Shown: positions 39,928 through 48,996, numbered from the stretch's first letter. The stretch: 64,000 bases of DNA from Pseudodesulfovibrio nedwellii (GCF_027923765.1 NZ_AP026709.1:2958501-3022500), one strand, 5' to 3'. Made by a program: numbers and translations. Notes: a model not told the origin generated them from the sequence alone.

Positions 39928-40860
39928 ATGAAAGAGACGATGACTGACGGCACGGTTGTGGATGCTTTGCTTCATTCTGGTGTTCACTCCATGGGGCCAC
40001 GTTTGCTTGCTTCGCTGTGTCTTGCCGGAGCCGTTTTGCTTTGGGGGACATCGTTTATGGCGACCAAGATCGCTTTGACCGAATTTTCCCCCATGGTCGT
40101 TATCTGGTTGCGTATGGCCATCGCCGCATTTTTGGTTTTGTTTCTTTTTAAACACATACCCGCACCTGACTATCGAAAAGGGGATTGGAAAGTTCTGGCC
40201 TTTCTTTGTTTAATGCAACCCTGCCTGTATTTTTTGTTCGAGGGGTATGCCATCGCCCTGACAACGTCCGCTCAGGCCGGCATGATTTCCGCTCTGGTGC
40301 CTTTGATGGTTATGGTTGGGGCGTGGGCCATCCTTAAGGAGTCCATGTCTTTGAGGGGGGTGTTGGGGATAGTAGTTTCCATATGCGGTGTGATTTGGCT
40401 GTCGTTTGGCGGGATACCTGACGTGACTGCCCCAAATCCACTTCTTGGAAACACGCTCGAAGTCGGGGCCATGGTGTGTGTCGCTATTTATATGGTGGTC
40501 ATGAAAAGGCTGTCAGCACGATATTCCACATGGTGGCTGACGGGTATGCAATGCGTAGCCGGCGCATTCTTTTTTTTGCCGGGAGCGATTGTGTCAGGCT
40601 TTGGCCCGTTGCAGGAAGTCTCTTTATCTGCATGGTGTGCAGTGGGATATCTTGGTTTTTTCGTCACTTTGGGGGCGTTTGGTTTATACAATATGGCCAT
40701 GACATTCATGCCTGCGGGACGGGCTGCCTTGGCTGTTAACATGGTCTCGCCTGTGGCCTTGGTGACGGGGTGGCTTGTACTTGGTGAATCCATGTCGTTG
40801 ATGCAGTTGGTCGCCTGCGGGATTATCGGTCTTGGTGTGTGGCTGGGGCGGAGAGGATAG
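39928..40860 (+). CDS. EamA/DMT-superfamily transporter
   Basis: 310 residues starting at the ATG at 39928 (AGGAGG upstream). About ten membrane helices in two EamA halves: LLWGTSFMATKIALTEFSP in the first helix, EGYAIALTTSAQAGMISALV in the middle, and LYNMAMTFMPAGRAALAVNM near the C-terminus. Such proteins export amino acids or metabolites. It directly follows an AraC regulator, a common pairing, and that regulator probably controls it. Confidence 0.9.
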   Translation: MKETMTDGTVVDALLHSGVHSMGPRLLASLCLAGAVLLWGTSFMATKIALTEFSPMVVIWLRMAIAAFLVLFLFKHIPAPDYRKGDWKVLAFLCLMQPCLYFLFEGYAIALTTSAQAGMISALVPLMVMVGAWAILKESMSLRGVLGIVVSICGVIWLSFGGIPDVTAPNPLLGNTLEVGAMVCVAIYMVVMKRLSARYSTWWLTGMQCVAGAFFFLPGAIVSGFGPLQEVSLSAWCAVGYLGFFVTLGAFGLYNMAMTFMPAGRAALAVNMVSPVALVTGWLVLGESMSLMQLVACGIIGLGVWLGRRG

Positions 40861-40918
40861 TAAAGAGGGATTTTGGGACGTTAAATTTTTGAGATAGTCC
40901 GGGATTTCTTTAGTGCAT

Positions 40919-40950
40919 AAAAAAACAGCCTCCCAATTCGGGAGGCTGTT
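40919..40950 (-). terminator. rho-independent terminator of the DRTGG-protein unit
   Basis: On the minus strand AACAGCCTCCC and GGGAGGCTGTT form an 11-bp stem with a 5-base loop followed by TTTTTTA. It also lies past the stop of the EamA gene and may stop that transcript too. Confidence 0.85.
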
Positions 40951-40973
40951 GAATTAATTTCGTTGAGGAATGA

Positions 40974-42038
40974 CTATTTCAGTCCCAGTTCTTTTTTCAG
41001 GAACTCGAAATCGATGTTGCTGGCGACCAGTTCTGCGCCTTGCTTGATCTTGATGGCATCACGCAGTTTGTGGCGTGACAGGATATCGTCCATTTTCTTG
41101 GCTACAGTGAAGGTGTCTTCGCGGACCATGATGATAGGCGTTTCCAAGACCTCGGAGCGGGTCAGGATAATGTCATTGGGATAGAGATTGCCTGTTAGAA
41201 TCAGACAGGGGCAGTCGCCTTCGAGTGCCACGAGTTGGACATCCGAGCGATCACCACCCACGATGATGGCAGAATTTTTCTTTTTGCGGAAATGCGTCAT
41301 GAAGTTTTCCACCTGCATGGTGCCGATGAGAAAAGATTCCACAACACGTTCACTTTTGTTGTGTGCGGAAATGATCTTGCCGCCAAGACGATCGGCCAGA
41401 TCGCCGACCTTGATGGCTCCCATGAGTGGATCACGAGGAATTACGCCGAGAACTTTGACGCCCTTGGATTCCAACGCAGGGGCGAGAAGCTGGTCGATTT
41501 CGTCCATGAAATTCGGTGGGACATCGTTTAGGATGACGCCGGCCATGAGGTCTCCCAGAGTTTCTTTCATGACCATGAGATAATCGTATTTCAGTTCCTT
41601 TTGGAACCGGTCGATGATGATGGTCTTGATGCCGAGCTTTTTGATGACGGAAATAGCGTCAGTGTCGCAGTACTTGCCGGAGTACATGGAGCCGGACCCC
41701 GCCACCAAAGTGACGTCCTTTTCTTCGGATACAGCGGCGTAGCCTTCCACGATCTTGTCGAGGAGGCCGTCCATCTTGCCGGTGAAGGCTTTGACTTTGA
41801 AATCTTGGGTGACAACCACGGGAGTGACCATTTCTGGGTCAGCTGTGACACCGAGCACATCCTGCACGAATGCCGCATCCTCGTCGCCGAGTTTGCCGTC
41901 GATCTCCATGGGCATGGCTCCGACCGGTTTCATGTACCCGACGTTGAAGCCTTCTTTCTGTAGTTTCAGGCCCAGACCCATAGCGATCATGTTTTTGCCT
42001 GAGTATCCCGTTGTTGATCCAATGTAGAGACCTGCCAT
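40974..42038 (-). CDS. P-loop + DRTGG domain protein (Pta N-terminal-like)
   Basis: 354 residues from the ATG at 42038 (CAGGAGG upstream). Residues 1-200 form a P-loop domain related to dethiobiotin/cobyrinic acid synthetases, with GSTTGYSGKNMIAMG and YMKPVGAMP. Residues 210-330 form a DRTGG domain (IIVGGDRSDVQLVALEG). This is the architecture of the N-terminus of phosphotransacetylase without the catalytic PTA_PTB domain. It sits 75 bases downstream of the ADP-forming synthetase, so a regulatory role in acetyl-CoA metabolism is plausible but unproven. Confidence 0.82.
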   Translation of the reverse strand: MAGLYIGSTTGYSGKNMIAMGLGLKLQKEGFNVGYMKPVGAMPMEIDGKLGDEDAAFVQDVLGVTADPEMVTPVVVTQDFKVKAFTGKMDGLLDKIVEGYAAVSEEKDVTLVAGSGSMYSGKYCDTDAISVIKKLGIKTIIIDRFQKELKYDYLMVMKETLGDLMAGVILNDVPPNFMDEIDQLLAPALESKGVKVLGVIPRDPLMGAIKVGDLADRLGGKIISAHNKSERVVESFLIGTMQVENFMTHFRKKKNSAIIVGGDRSDVQLVALEGDCPCLILTGNLYPNDIILTRSEVLETPIIMVREDTFTVAKKMDDILSRHKLRDAIKIKQGAELVASNIDFEFLKKELGLK

Positions 42039-42113
42039 GGAAACCTCCTGAATTATGGCGTGAGCGGGGCTGTTCAAGCACCTGTTGCTCATCTATGTCA
42101 CATTGCGAAAAAA

Positions 42114-44216
42114 TCAGCCGATGGTCAAGCGCAGGTCTGTGACAAGCGCACCTTCGGCATCCACCAGAATCGGGTTGAGTTCAACTTCCTGAATTTCTGG
42201 AAAGTCCGTCGCCATTTGCGACATGGACAGTAAAATATCTTCTATGGCCGCCAGATTGACCGGTTCTTCACCCCGAATGCCTCGAAGCAAGGGGAATGAT
42301 TTTATCTCACGGACAATGTCCTGCACGTCTTGCAAGGTCAATGGGGCCAGTCGATAGCTGATGTCTCCAAGAATTTCGGATGACGGTCCTGCCAGACTAA
42401 AGGAAACCAGCGGTCCGAATTGTGGGTCCTGCGTGAATCGGATGACGACTTCGCGGGCTTTGATCGGTCCCATGGTCTGGACAAGGCAGCCTGCGATGTA
42501 GGCGCCGGGGCGTTTACGTTGGGCGCGGGATGTTATGTCGAGCCATGCGTCGCGCACTTCGCGGGGTGTTGCCAGATCCAAGGCCACGCCATCGACATCG
42601 CCACGACTGGGAATATGCGGAGAAACCAGTTTGAGGGCAACCGGGTAACCGAGTTTCTTGGCCGCTCGGACAGCCTGATCGCTGGTACGGACCAGACGGG
42701 TCTCAGGGACGGGGAGTTCATAGGCCAAGGCGATGTTCATGGCATCGGAAAATGGCAGTTCGGAAATTCCTTGCTTCAGCAGTTGTTTGATGGTTCGTTC
42801 GGCTCGTCCTTTGTCTCGTCGGAAACAGACCTCGACAGGGTACGGGCGGTTTTCCCACTGGTAATGGGCGTGCATGGCAGAAATGGCTCGGATGGCTGGT
42901 TCCGGGTAGCCGTAGCAGGGGATGCCTGCCTGCAGCAACATGTCTCGGCCTGGGCCTATACGTTCATCACCCATGAAGCTTGCGAAAATTGGTTTGTCGC
43001 ACGTTTGTGCCACATCAATAATGACTTGTGCCGTTGCTTCAATCTCGGCAGATGCGGTGGGTGTCAGCAGGACCAGTATGGCGTTGGTCATTTCATCTTG
43101 AGCCACGGCCTCAAGAGTGACGCGATATCGTTCAGCCTTGGCATCCCCGATAATGTCGATGGGATTGTAGATGGCGGCAAAGGGAGGCAAAGCCTCGGTA
43201 AGTTTTCCTAGAGTAACCGTGGACGGGCGTGCCAGATGCAGGTTTGCTGCTTCGCAGGCGTCGGCGGCCAGAATACCGGGGCCGCCTGAATTGGTGACCA
43301 CGGTCAGGTTCGGGCCTTTGGGCAGTGGTTGCTCGGCAAAGGCTCGTGCCAGATCGAATAGGGATTCCAGGCTTTCTACCTGAATGATACCTGCTTGTTT
43401 GAAAGCTGCGGTGGAAGCGACAACGGACCCGGCAATGGAGCCTGTGTGGCTGGATGTGGCTCGTGCACCTGCCTGAGTGGTTCCTGCCTTGATCATGATG
43501 ACCGGCTTTTTGTCTGTGACGGCGCGAGCTTTTGCTAAGAATTTCTGTCCGTCATCGACAGATTCCAGATAACCGATGATGACTTTAGTGTCCGGGTCTT
43601 CGCCCAAGGATTCAAGGACGTCGGCTTCTGATATGCCGGCTTTGTTGCCAAGCGAAATAAATTTTGAAAATCCTATATCTTCTCCGTCAGCCCAGTCGAG
43701 GATGGCCGAACAGAGTGCTCCGCTTTGTGAAAAGAAGGCGATGGACCCTTTAGCAGGTTTGGCCTGTGCAATGGTTGCATCCAGGCCGATAGCCGTGTTT
43801 ATGAGCCCCAGCGTGTTGGGACCGAGCAGGGTGATACCTTTGCGTCGGGCAAGTTCGGCCATTTTCATCTCAAGCTCGAAGCCGTCCCTGCCGGTTTCGC
43901 GAAATCCGGCCGTAATGATGCAGATGGCACTGACATTGGCGTCGGCCAGTTCTTTCATGGCTGGCAGGACTTTTTCACGTGGTAGGACAATAATGCCGAG
44001 GTCCGGTGGCTTGGGAATCGAAGAAATGTCGGAAAAAGTCGGAATGCCGAGGATTTCTCCCCCTGCGGGATTGACGGGGAAGATTGTACCCTTGTATCCT
44101 GCGGCAATCAAATTGGACAAAATGACGTTGCCGAGCTTATGCGAACTCCTCGATACGCCAATGATGGCGATGGAGTCCGGATTAAATAGAGAGCGAAGAT
44201 GTGCGTCTGCTTGCAT
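42114..44216 (-). CDS. ADP-forming acyl-CoA synthetase (acetate--CoA ligase type, alpha-beta fusion)
   Basis: 700 residues. Residues 1-135: CoA-binding Rossmann domain (IAIIGVSRSSHKLGNVILSN). Residues 150-460: succinyl-CoA ligase-like domains with the candidate phospho-histidine in ATSSHTGSIAGS. Residues 475-700: ATP-grasp domain (GYPVALKLVSPHIPSRGDVD, EVELNPILVDAEG). It makes acyl-CoA with ATP to ADP and phosphate, or runs backward to make ATP, as in acetate or branched-acid fermentation. Substrate is not given by sequence. Transcribed away from rnc, with the two starts 16 bases apart. Confidence 0.88.
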   Translation of the reverse strand: MQADAHLRSLFNPDSIAIIGVSRSSHKLGNVILSNLIAAGYKGTIFPVNPAGGEILGIPTFSDISSIPKPPDLGIIVLPREKVLPAMKELADANVSAICIITAGFRETGRDGFELEMKMAELARRKGITLLGPNTLGLINTAIGLDATIAQAKPAKGSIAFFSQSGALCSAILDWADGEDIGFSKFISLGNKAGISEADVLESLGEDPDTKVIIGYLESVDDGQKFLAKARAVTDKKPVIMIKAGTTQAGARATSSHTGSIAGSVVASTAAFKQAGIIQVESLESLFDLARAFAEQPLPKGPNLTVVTNSGGPGILAADACEAANLHLARPSTVTLGKLTEALPPFAAIYNPIDIIGDAKAERYRVTLEAVAQDEMTNAILVLLTPTASAEIEATAQVIIDVAQTCDKPIFASFMGDERIGPGRDMLLQAGIPCYGYPEPAIRAISAMHAHYQWENRPYPVEVCFRRDKGRAERTIKQLLKQGISELPFSDAMNIALAYELPVPETRLVRTSDQAVRAAKKLGYPVALKLVSPHIPSRGDVDGVALDLATPREVRDAWLDITSRAQRKRPGAYIAGCLVQTMGPIKAREVVIRFTQDPQFGPLVSFSLAGPSSEILGDISYRLAPLTLQDVQDIVREIKSFPLLRGIRGEEPVNLAAIEDILLSMSQMATDFPEIQEVELNPILVDAEGALVTDLRLTIG

Positions 44217-44232
44217 AAATACAGGGGGTTGA

Positions 44233-44916
44233 ATGGATACTGATGAACTACAGGATTGTATCCACCATAGGTTTGGTCAAGTCAAGTTTCTGGAGGTCGC
44301 TCTTACGCACTCCTCTTTTGCCAATGAACAAGAGGTGAATCAGGACAATGAACGCCTGGAATTTCTAGGGGATGCAGTGCTTGAGCTGTGCATTTCTGAA
44401 GAAGGTTTCAAGCGTTATCCCAGAGCTGCTGAAGGACAGTTGACCCGCATCCGTTCTCAATTGGTTAAAGAACAAAGTCTTGCGGCAATCGCCCGTGATC
44501 TTGATTTGGATAAATACATTCGATTGGGACGTGGTGAAGAATTGCAGGGCGGCCGTGAACGGGATGCCTTATTGGCGGATGCTCTTGAAGCTGTGCTAGG
44601 AGCCGTTTTTATGGACGGTGGATTCGAGGTGGCCAAAAGAACCATCTTGAATATTTTTGAAGGAGAATGGCCGGAACAGGCCATGCTGCCTGAGACTAAA
44701 GATTATAAAAGCCGTTTGCAGGAAGTGGCGCAGGAGCGTTTTCGGGAACGTCCTGTGTATGTGTTGGCTGGAACCAGTGGCCCGGAACACGAAAAGTTAT
44801 TCATGGTTGATGTGACGTTGCCAGAAAGCGAAGTATTTCGTGGAGTGGGGACGAGCGTCAAGCGAGCGGAGCAAGAATCCGCTCGTGCTGCATTGAAATT
44901 CCTTTCCGAAGAATAA
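44233..44916 (+). CDS. rnc: ribonuclease III
   Basis: 227 residues. RNase III signature NERLEFLGDAVLELCISE (catalytic Glu and Asp) near residue 37 and DALEAVLGAVFMDGG near 116; residues 155-227 form the double-stranded-RNA-binding domain (KDYKSRLQEVAQERF, SVKRAEQESARAALKFL). It processes rRNA precursors and structured RNAs. Its ATG lies after a GGGGG sequence, 16 bases from the divergent synthetase start. Confidence 0.95.
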   Translation: MDTDELQDCIHHRFGQVKFLEVALTHSSFANEQEVNQDNERLEFLGDAVLELCISEEGFKRYPRAAEGQLTRIRSQLVKEQSLAAIARDLDLDKYIRLGRGEELQGGRERDALLADALEAVLGAVFMDGGFEVAKRTILNIFEGEWPEQAMLPETKDYKSRLQEVAQERFRERPVYVLAGTSGPEHEKLFMVDVTLPESEVFRGVGTSVKRAEQESARAALKFLSEE

Positions 44917-44943
44917 TTTCAAAAAATATGAATGTATGAGAAC

Positions 44944-45027
44944 GACACAGATTTTCTGTGTCTGCCGGTCAATAAACGGAAACGACCGGAGAACCAGCCC
45001 CGTGGCATCCTTGCCACGGGGCTGGTT
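44944..45027. terminator. stacked hairpins between rnc and flagellin gene
   Basis: Three stems in a row: GACACAGA/TCTGTGTC (44944-44962), CCGGTC/GACCGG (about 44965-44990), and a perfect 16-bp stem AACCAGCCCCGTGGCA/TGCCACGGGGCTGGTT with a TCCT loop (44992-45027). They lie between convergent genes. The last follows fliC on the minus strand by 33 bases and would stabilise or end its mRNA. Confidence 0.8.
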
Positions 45028-45059
45028 TCCGATCGTCTTCAGCCGTGTGTCGGTGTCGG

Positions 45060-45989
45060 CTAGCCGCCGATGAGCTGCATGGCCATTCTCGGCAGAGAGT
45101 TGGCCTGTGCCAGCATGGCGACAGCAGACTGTGTGAGAATCTGATTGCGGACGAATTCGGTCATTTCCTGCGCCACGTCGACGTCGGAAATGCGGGATTC
45201 AGCTGCCTGCAGGTTCTCGGCCTGGATACCCAGGTTGGTGATGGTGTTTTCCAGACGGTTCTGCATGGAACCGAGGTTTGCACGGATCTTATCCTTGGAA
45301 ATGATCGCATTATTGATCGCTTCCATGGCTGCCTGCGCCAATCCCTGCGTGGAGATGGCCTTACCGGCATTCTGTGCTTCCCAAGTTGTTTGGTTGGTGT
45401 CGAGAGCCGCGGATTGCCCCAGACCGAATGCAGATGCACTGGAACCCTGAATGGCGACATAGTAATAATCTTCCGCGCAGTCGTTGCCGGTACCGAAGTG
45501 AATCTTCAGAGGGCCGGTGGACTGTAAACCGGTGCCGTCATGATCGACGGCAGGGTTGCCGGAAAGGTTGCCGTTCAGGAGATAAATTCCGTTAAAATCA
45601 GTTGCGTTGGCAATACGGGTGATTTCCGAGGACATTGCCTGATACTCGGAGTCAATGATCAGACGCTGATCTGAGTTGTATGTACCCGTAGATGCCTGCA
45701 TGGCCAGCTCTTTCATACGAATGAGCTTTTCATCAATGACCTGCAGTGCGCCGTCAGCGGTTTGAATCAGCGAAATTGCATCAGATGCATTACGAATGCC
45801 CTGGTGCAGTGAGCTGATTTCCGAGCGCATGAGCTCGCGAATTGCCAATCCGGCGGCATCATCGGCAGCCGTGCCGACTCGCAGACCGGAAGATAAGCGC
45901 CTGGTGGAGACACCCAGACGACCATAGTGGTCGGACAGGTTTCTCTGGGCGTTCATCGCCATGAGGTTGTGGTTAATGACTAAAGACAT
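45060..45989 (-). CDS. fliC: flagellin
   Basis: 309 residues from the ATG at 45989, which has AAGGAGGG upstream. N-terminal D0/D1 helices: SLVINHNLMAMNAQRNL and LRVGTAADDAAGLAIRELMR. C-terminal D1/D0: NRLENTITNLGIQAENLQAA and NQILTQSAVAMLAQANSLP. The variable middle is short (about 125 residues), so it is a small flagellin. The filament subunit; a sigma-54-type promoter lies 46 bases upstream. No chaperone or cap genes are nearby, so the filament gene stands alone. Confidence 0.95.
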   Translation of the reverse strand: MSLVINHNLMAMNAQRNLSDHYGRLGVSTRRLSSGLRVGTAADDAAGLAIRELMRSEISSLHQGIRNASDAISLIQTADGALQVIDEKLIRMKELAMQASTGTYNSDQRLIIDSEYQAMSSEITRIANATDFNGIYLLNGNLSGNPAVDHDGTGLQSTGPLKIHFGTGNDCAEDYYYVAIQGSSASAFGLGQSAALDTNQTTWEAQNAGKAISTQGLAQAAMEAINNAIISKDKIRANLGSMQNRLENTITNLGIQAENLQAAESRISDVDVAQEMTEFVRNQILTQSAVAMLAQANSLPRMAMQLIGG

Positions 45990-46034
45990 CAGAACCCTCC
46001 TTGTTCGATTATCAAATCCATTTGGCATTGTTAA

Positions 46035-46049
46035 GCAGTATGCGTGCCA
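46035..46049 (-). promoter_or_regulatory. sigma-54-type promoter of the flagellin gene
   Basis: The minus strand reads TGGCACGCATACTGC, matching the -24/-12 consensus (TGGCAC, five bases, TTGC) at all but one base of the core, with GG and GC in the correct register. It predicts transcription near 46023, giving a 5' leader of roughly 33 bases before the ribosome site. Confidence 0.75.
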
Positions 46050-46687
46050 ATATAATTTTATTAAGATATATTAAGACTATAAGTATCTAAAAAAAGTCTA
46101 GAATGGTTATTTTTTCCTATACTGAAAAGCTCCGAAAAGCTTTGTTCGTCAATGGTTTGTCGGTGGTGGTGAAAAAAATGCCACTTCGAGCAGTGGAGGG
46201 GGGAGCGTTCTCGATAAAGATAAAGATGAAGAAATAAGGATGGCCGCTTTCATGCGGCTTTTTGTTTGAAGATGCGCCTTTGGCGAGAGTCATTGTTGGG
46301 TCTGAAGCACCCAAGGCTTTCCATGCCCTGCGCGGGCGGCGGATTTTTTTGGCTGAGCCGCCCCAAAAAGAACCAAAAAGCTCGGCTCGCGAATTTGGGC
46401 GCCTCCATGATCGGCGGCAAGAATCTGATCCAATCGAGTCGGCTCCACCCGATTATAAGTATAAGCTTTACCTCTCCCGTCATCCCTCAGTTTAAGACAA
46501 ATTACCTGATTCCGTTATAAGAGCCGCCTCTTTCGATTGGTCAGCTTCTAGGCCGCCGGTCAAGGGCTGAGGTTCGTCTTCGTTTGGTTGTGCGAGGAAG
46601 AAATTGTCTTCGGAGGGAGAACGGTGTTGGGGTGCTGAAGCACCCCAAGGCCCTTTATGGATAACGAAGAGCCTTAATCAAAATGGG

Positions 46688-46774
46688 CATTTTCACTAAG
46701 AACGAATTTATAGCGATGAAATGTGAAATTTTAAAGTTATGTATTGTTATCAAAGCACCTAGAATCAAAAAATA
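46688..46774. other. AT-rich insertion specific to repeat copy 2
   Basis: Bases from about 46688 to 46774 are absent from copy 1, where AAATGG runs directly into ACACCTACACC. The segment is AT-rich and has no ORF or terminal repeats. It may be an insertion here or a deletion in copy 1. Confidence 0.6.
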
Positions 46775-46812
46775 AACACCTACACCGCCCCCCCCCTACA
46801 ACGACGGACAAT

Positions 46813-46927
46813 TGATAGCGAGCCTTAGAGCCTGTCTTGCGCGGCGGAACGTAGCCCGACCGAGTCTGTGTCACAGACAATCCTGTCGGGCAGTGGAGTC
46901 GCGTACAGGCTCTTGGGTTCGCTATCA
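46813..46927. other. conserved long stem-loop inside repeat copy 2
   Basis: Bases 46813-46834 pair with 46906-46927 at 21 of 22 positions (two G:U). Inside, CCCGAC/GTCGGG and GTCTGTG/CACAGAC add nested stems. Compared with copy 1 the ninth pair is A:U instead of G:C, a mismatch at pair 6 is repaired, and pairs 10 and 13 become G:U wobbles. Confidence 0.7.
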
Positions 46928-47127
46928 GGCGCACAACGAAAAAGGCGTTTTTTGCCTCCTTATTTTCGCCTCAAAAAAAGCAGGTCGCCGTAAAGGCGAA
47001 ACTTTTGTAATAATTCCGTTTGCTCCCTCACTGCGAAAGCACGCAAAGCCCACCAAAAACGAAGACCCTCTTTTCCCTTTCTATTAAGTATGAATAACAT
47101 TTCGCTTCATTCACGTGCCTGCACCAA

Positions 47128-47206
47128 AGACCAAAGCGGCCCGGCAGATGGGTATTCTGCCGGGCCGTAAGGTCTTCTGTTATCCCCCGCGGGTCAGACG
47201 GGGGAT
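47128..47206 (-). terminator. tandem hairpins downstream of flgE
   Basis: CGGCCCGGCAG/CTGCCGGGCCG (47137-47167) with outer AGACC/GGTCT, and ATCCCCCG/CGGGGGAT (47182-47206). They lie 50-130 bases after the flgE stop. Neither has a long T run on the minus strand, so they may serve as mRNA ends protected from decay or as terminators. Confidence 0.6.
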
Positions 47207-47256
47207 ATCTTGGAGAAGGAGTCTATGAGTATGGGTTACTTTAGACCTCTATGTGC

Positions 47257-48930
47257 TTAACGCTTCATGGCGATAACTTCGCCGAGCATTGAGTCCGTTG
47301 TGGTGATGACCTTGGTGTTGGCCTGGAATCCTCGCTGCGTGGTGATCATGCGAACGAATTCAGTAGCCATGTCAACGTTGGACATCTCCAGTGAGTTGCC
47401 GTCAATGGTTCCCTTGCCTGTGGAGCCTGCCTGCCCTGTCAGGGCGGGGCCGGATTCACGGGTTTCAGAGAACAGGTTGCCGCCTTCTCGTCTGAGGCCG
47501 TGCTCGTTGGTGAAGGTCGCCAGGGTGACGGCGTAGAGTTCGAGTACCTGACCATTGGAATAATGGCCGGTGATAACGCCTTCGCGAGAAACGGATATGT
47601 TCTGCAGGATACCTGCGGAGTAACCGTTCTGGCTTTGGAACAGTGTGGAGGAACCGCCAGTGTCATAGCTCTGTGTGGCCAGTGCGCTGACTGCGGGGTC
47701 CTTGAAGTTCGCCAGATATCCGGTATTGCTGACATTGTTGCCAACCATGGCTGCGGTGGTAGGTAAGGTACCGAGGCCTCCTTGCCAACCAATAGTGACC
47801 GCCCCGCCGTTACTGGACAAGTCGCGGTTGCTCATGCCGAAATCAATTTGGAGCGGCGTGGCATTTGTCGCTTGAGCTGTACTAGCATTGGATTTACCCA
47901 GAAAGTTGGCTGTACAGACAGGGTAACCACTGGTGGAGAAATCTGCCAAATCCCAGTTGTTCAGATCCTTGAGCGCACCGCCACCATTAGACTTGAGCGT
48001 GTATGCACTCATGCCGGACAATTGACCTGTGGTAAAGGTCATGGTGCCGATCATGAGCACACCTGCTGCTGAAGTCCCTCCTTGTCCAACAGATGTCTGG
48101 AGTCCGTTTGCGCCGGAGAGGACACGATTGTCTGCATTAGGTTCACAGGTGACCATGTATTCCCAGACTGTGTCGCCACCAGCGTTGCTCATCGTTACCT
48201 GATCGTAGTAAACAGTCAGATTGTGTGCGGTGCCGATGTCGTCATACACCTTCAGGGTGGTTGAATACCCATAAAGCGTCGGTGCCAGCGGAGTTTCTTC
48301 GTTACCGCGCCAGTTGTTGAACATGGCAAAGTACGGATTGGTATCGCTGGACGATCTGTCTGGTGCCGTCGGGTCCAGGTTGGTGACGATGGACACGTTG
48401 CTGGTTGCATTTGGTTCGGATTGGAAATTTTCTAATCTGATGTCCGTTGGGGTTCCGATGATTCGGGCTGAACGCGGGGACAGGGATGTGTCCGAGCTGG
48501 ACGTTGTTACCGATGTCGTGGAACGTTCGATTTCCCACCCTTGCAGAACGTAGCCGTGGGGATCCACGAGAAAACCGTCCTGATCAAAGCGGAAGTTACC
48601 TGCTCTGGAAAAATATTTCATGTCTTCGCCGAGGGGTGAGACGAGAAACATGCCGTCACCGGAAATTGCCATGTCGGTGGCTTCGGTGGATGCTTCGAAA
48701 GCTCCCTGACCAAAGTCCGAGTATACAGTGGACACGCGGACACCGCGACCCACCTGGCCGATACCGTTGACTGTCGAAAAATCGGTGCTCATGAGATCTT
48801 CGAACTGCATCCGTGCGCCTTTGAAACCCGTGGTGTTCACGTTGGCGAGGTTGTTGCCGATGACCGTCATCCTTTCGGAATGCGCCGTAAGGCCGGAAAT
48901 GCCTGAATACAGTGATGCTCCTAAACCCAT
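47257..48930 (-). CDS. flgE: flagellar hook protein FlgE
   Basis: 557 residues. N-terminal rod-like motif MGLGASLYSGISGLTAHSER and NNLANVNTTGFKGARMQFED; C-terminal GNSLEMSNVDMATEFVRMIT followed by FQANTKVITTTDSMLGE. Longer than E. coli FlgE (402) owing to a bigger variable middle. Assembles the flexible hook. GGAGGTAG before the ATG is a very strong ribosome site, expected for an abundant structural protein. It follows flgD and fliK in the same direction. Confidence 0.95.
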   Translation of the reverse strand: MGLGASLYSGISGLTAHSERMTVIGNNLANVNTTGFKGARMQFEDLMSTDFSTVNGIGQVGRGVRVSTVYSDFGQGAFEASTEATDMAISGDGMFLVSPLGEDMKYFSRAGNFRFDQDGFLVDPHGYVLQGWEIERSTTSVTTSSSDTSLSPRSARIIGTPTDIRLENFQSEPNATSNVSIVTNLDPTAPDRSSSDTNPYFAMFNNWRGNEETPLAPTLYGYSTTLKVYDDIGTAHNLTVYYDQVTMSNAGGDTVWEYMVTCEPNADNRVLSGANGLQTSVGQGGTSAAGVLMIGTMTFTTGQLSGMSAYTLKSNGGGALKDLNNWDLADFSTSGYPVCTANFLGKSNASTAQATNATPLQIDFGMSNRDLSSNGGAVTIGWQGGLGTLPTTAAMVGNNVSNTGYLANFKDPAVSALATQSYDTGGSSTLFQSQNGYSAGILQNISVSREGVITGHYSNGQVLELYAVTLATFTNEHGLRREGGNLFSETRESGPALTGQAGSTGKGTIDGNSLEMSNVDMATEFVRMITTQRGFQANTKVITTTDSMLGEVIAMKR

Positions 48931-48996
48931 ATCTACCTCCTAATCTCTTCTCCAAGAGCCTGCGGCTTGGATGCCGTCAGGTGAAATTCGTGTGAC

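Larger units (their letters stand above)
46228..47082. repeat. long dispersed intergenic repeat, copy 2
   Basis: Second copy of the element at 52-816, in the same orientation, between flagellin and flgE genes. It keeps the left hairpin, the TTGGGGTGCT/AGCACCCCAA hairpin (46627-46648) and the large stem (46813-46834 with 46906-46927). It differs by an extra segment of about 88 bases (46688-46774), a run of nine C (46788-46796) and many scattered substitutions. No gene with credible support lies inside. Confidence 0.8.

Noticed and set aside
47225..47260. Eleven-codon ORF (MSMGYFRPLCA) with a perfect AAGGAG on the plus strand, antisense to the flgE end
   Set aside because: Very short, no attenuator-like partner gene in that direction, and it overlaps flgE's stop. 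The ribosome-site match is probably chance.
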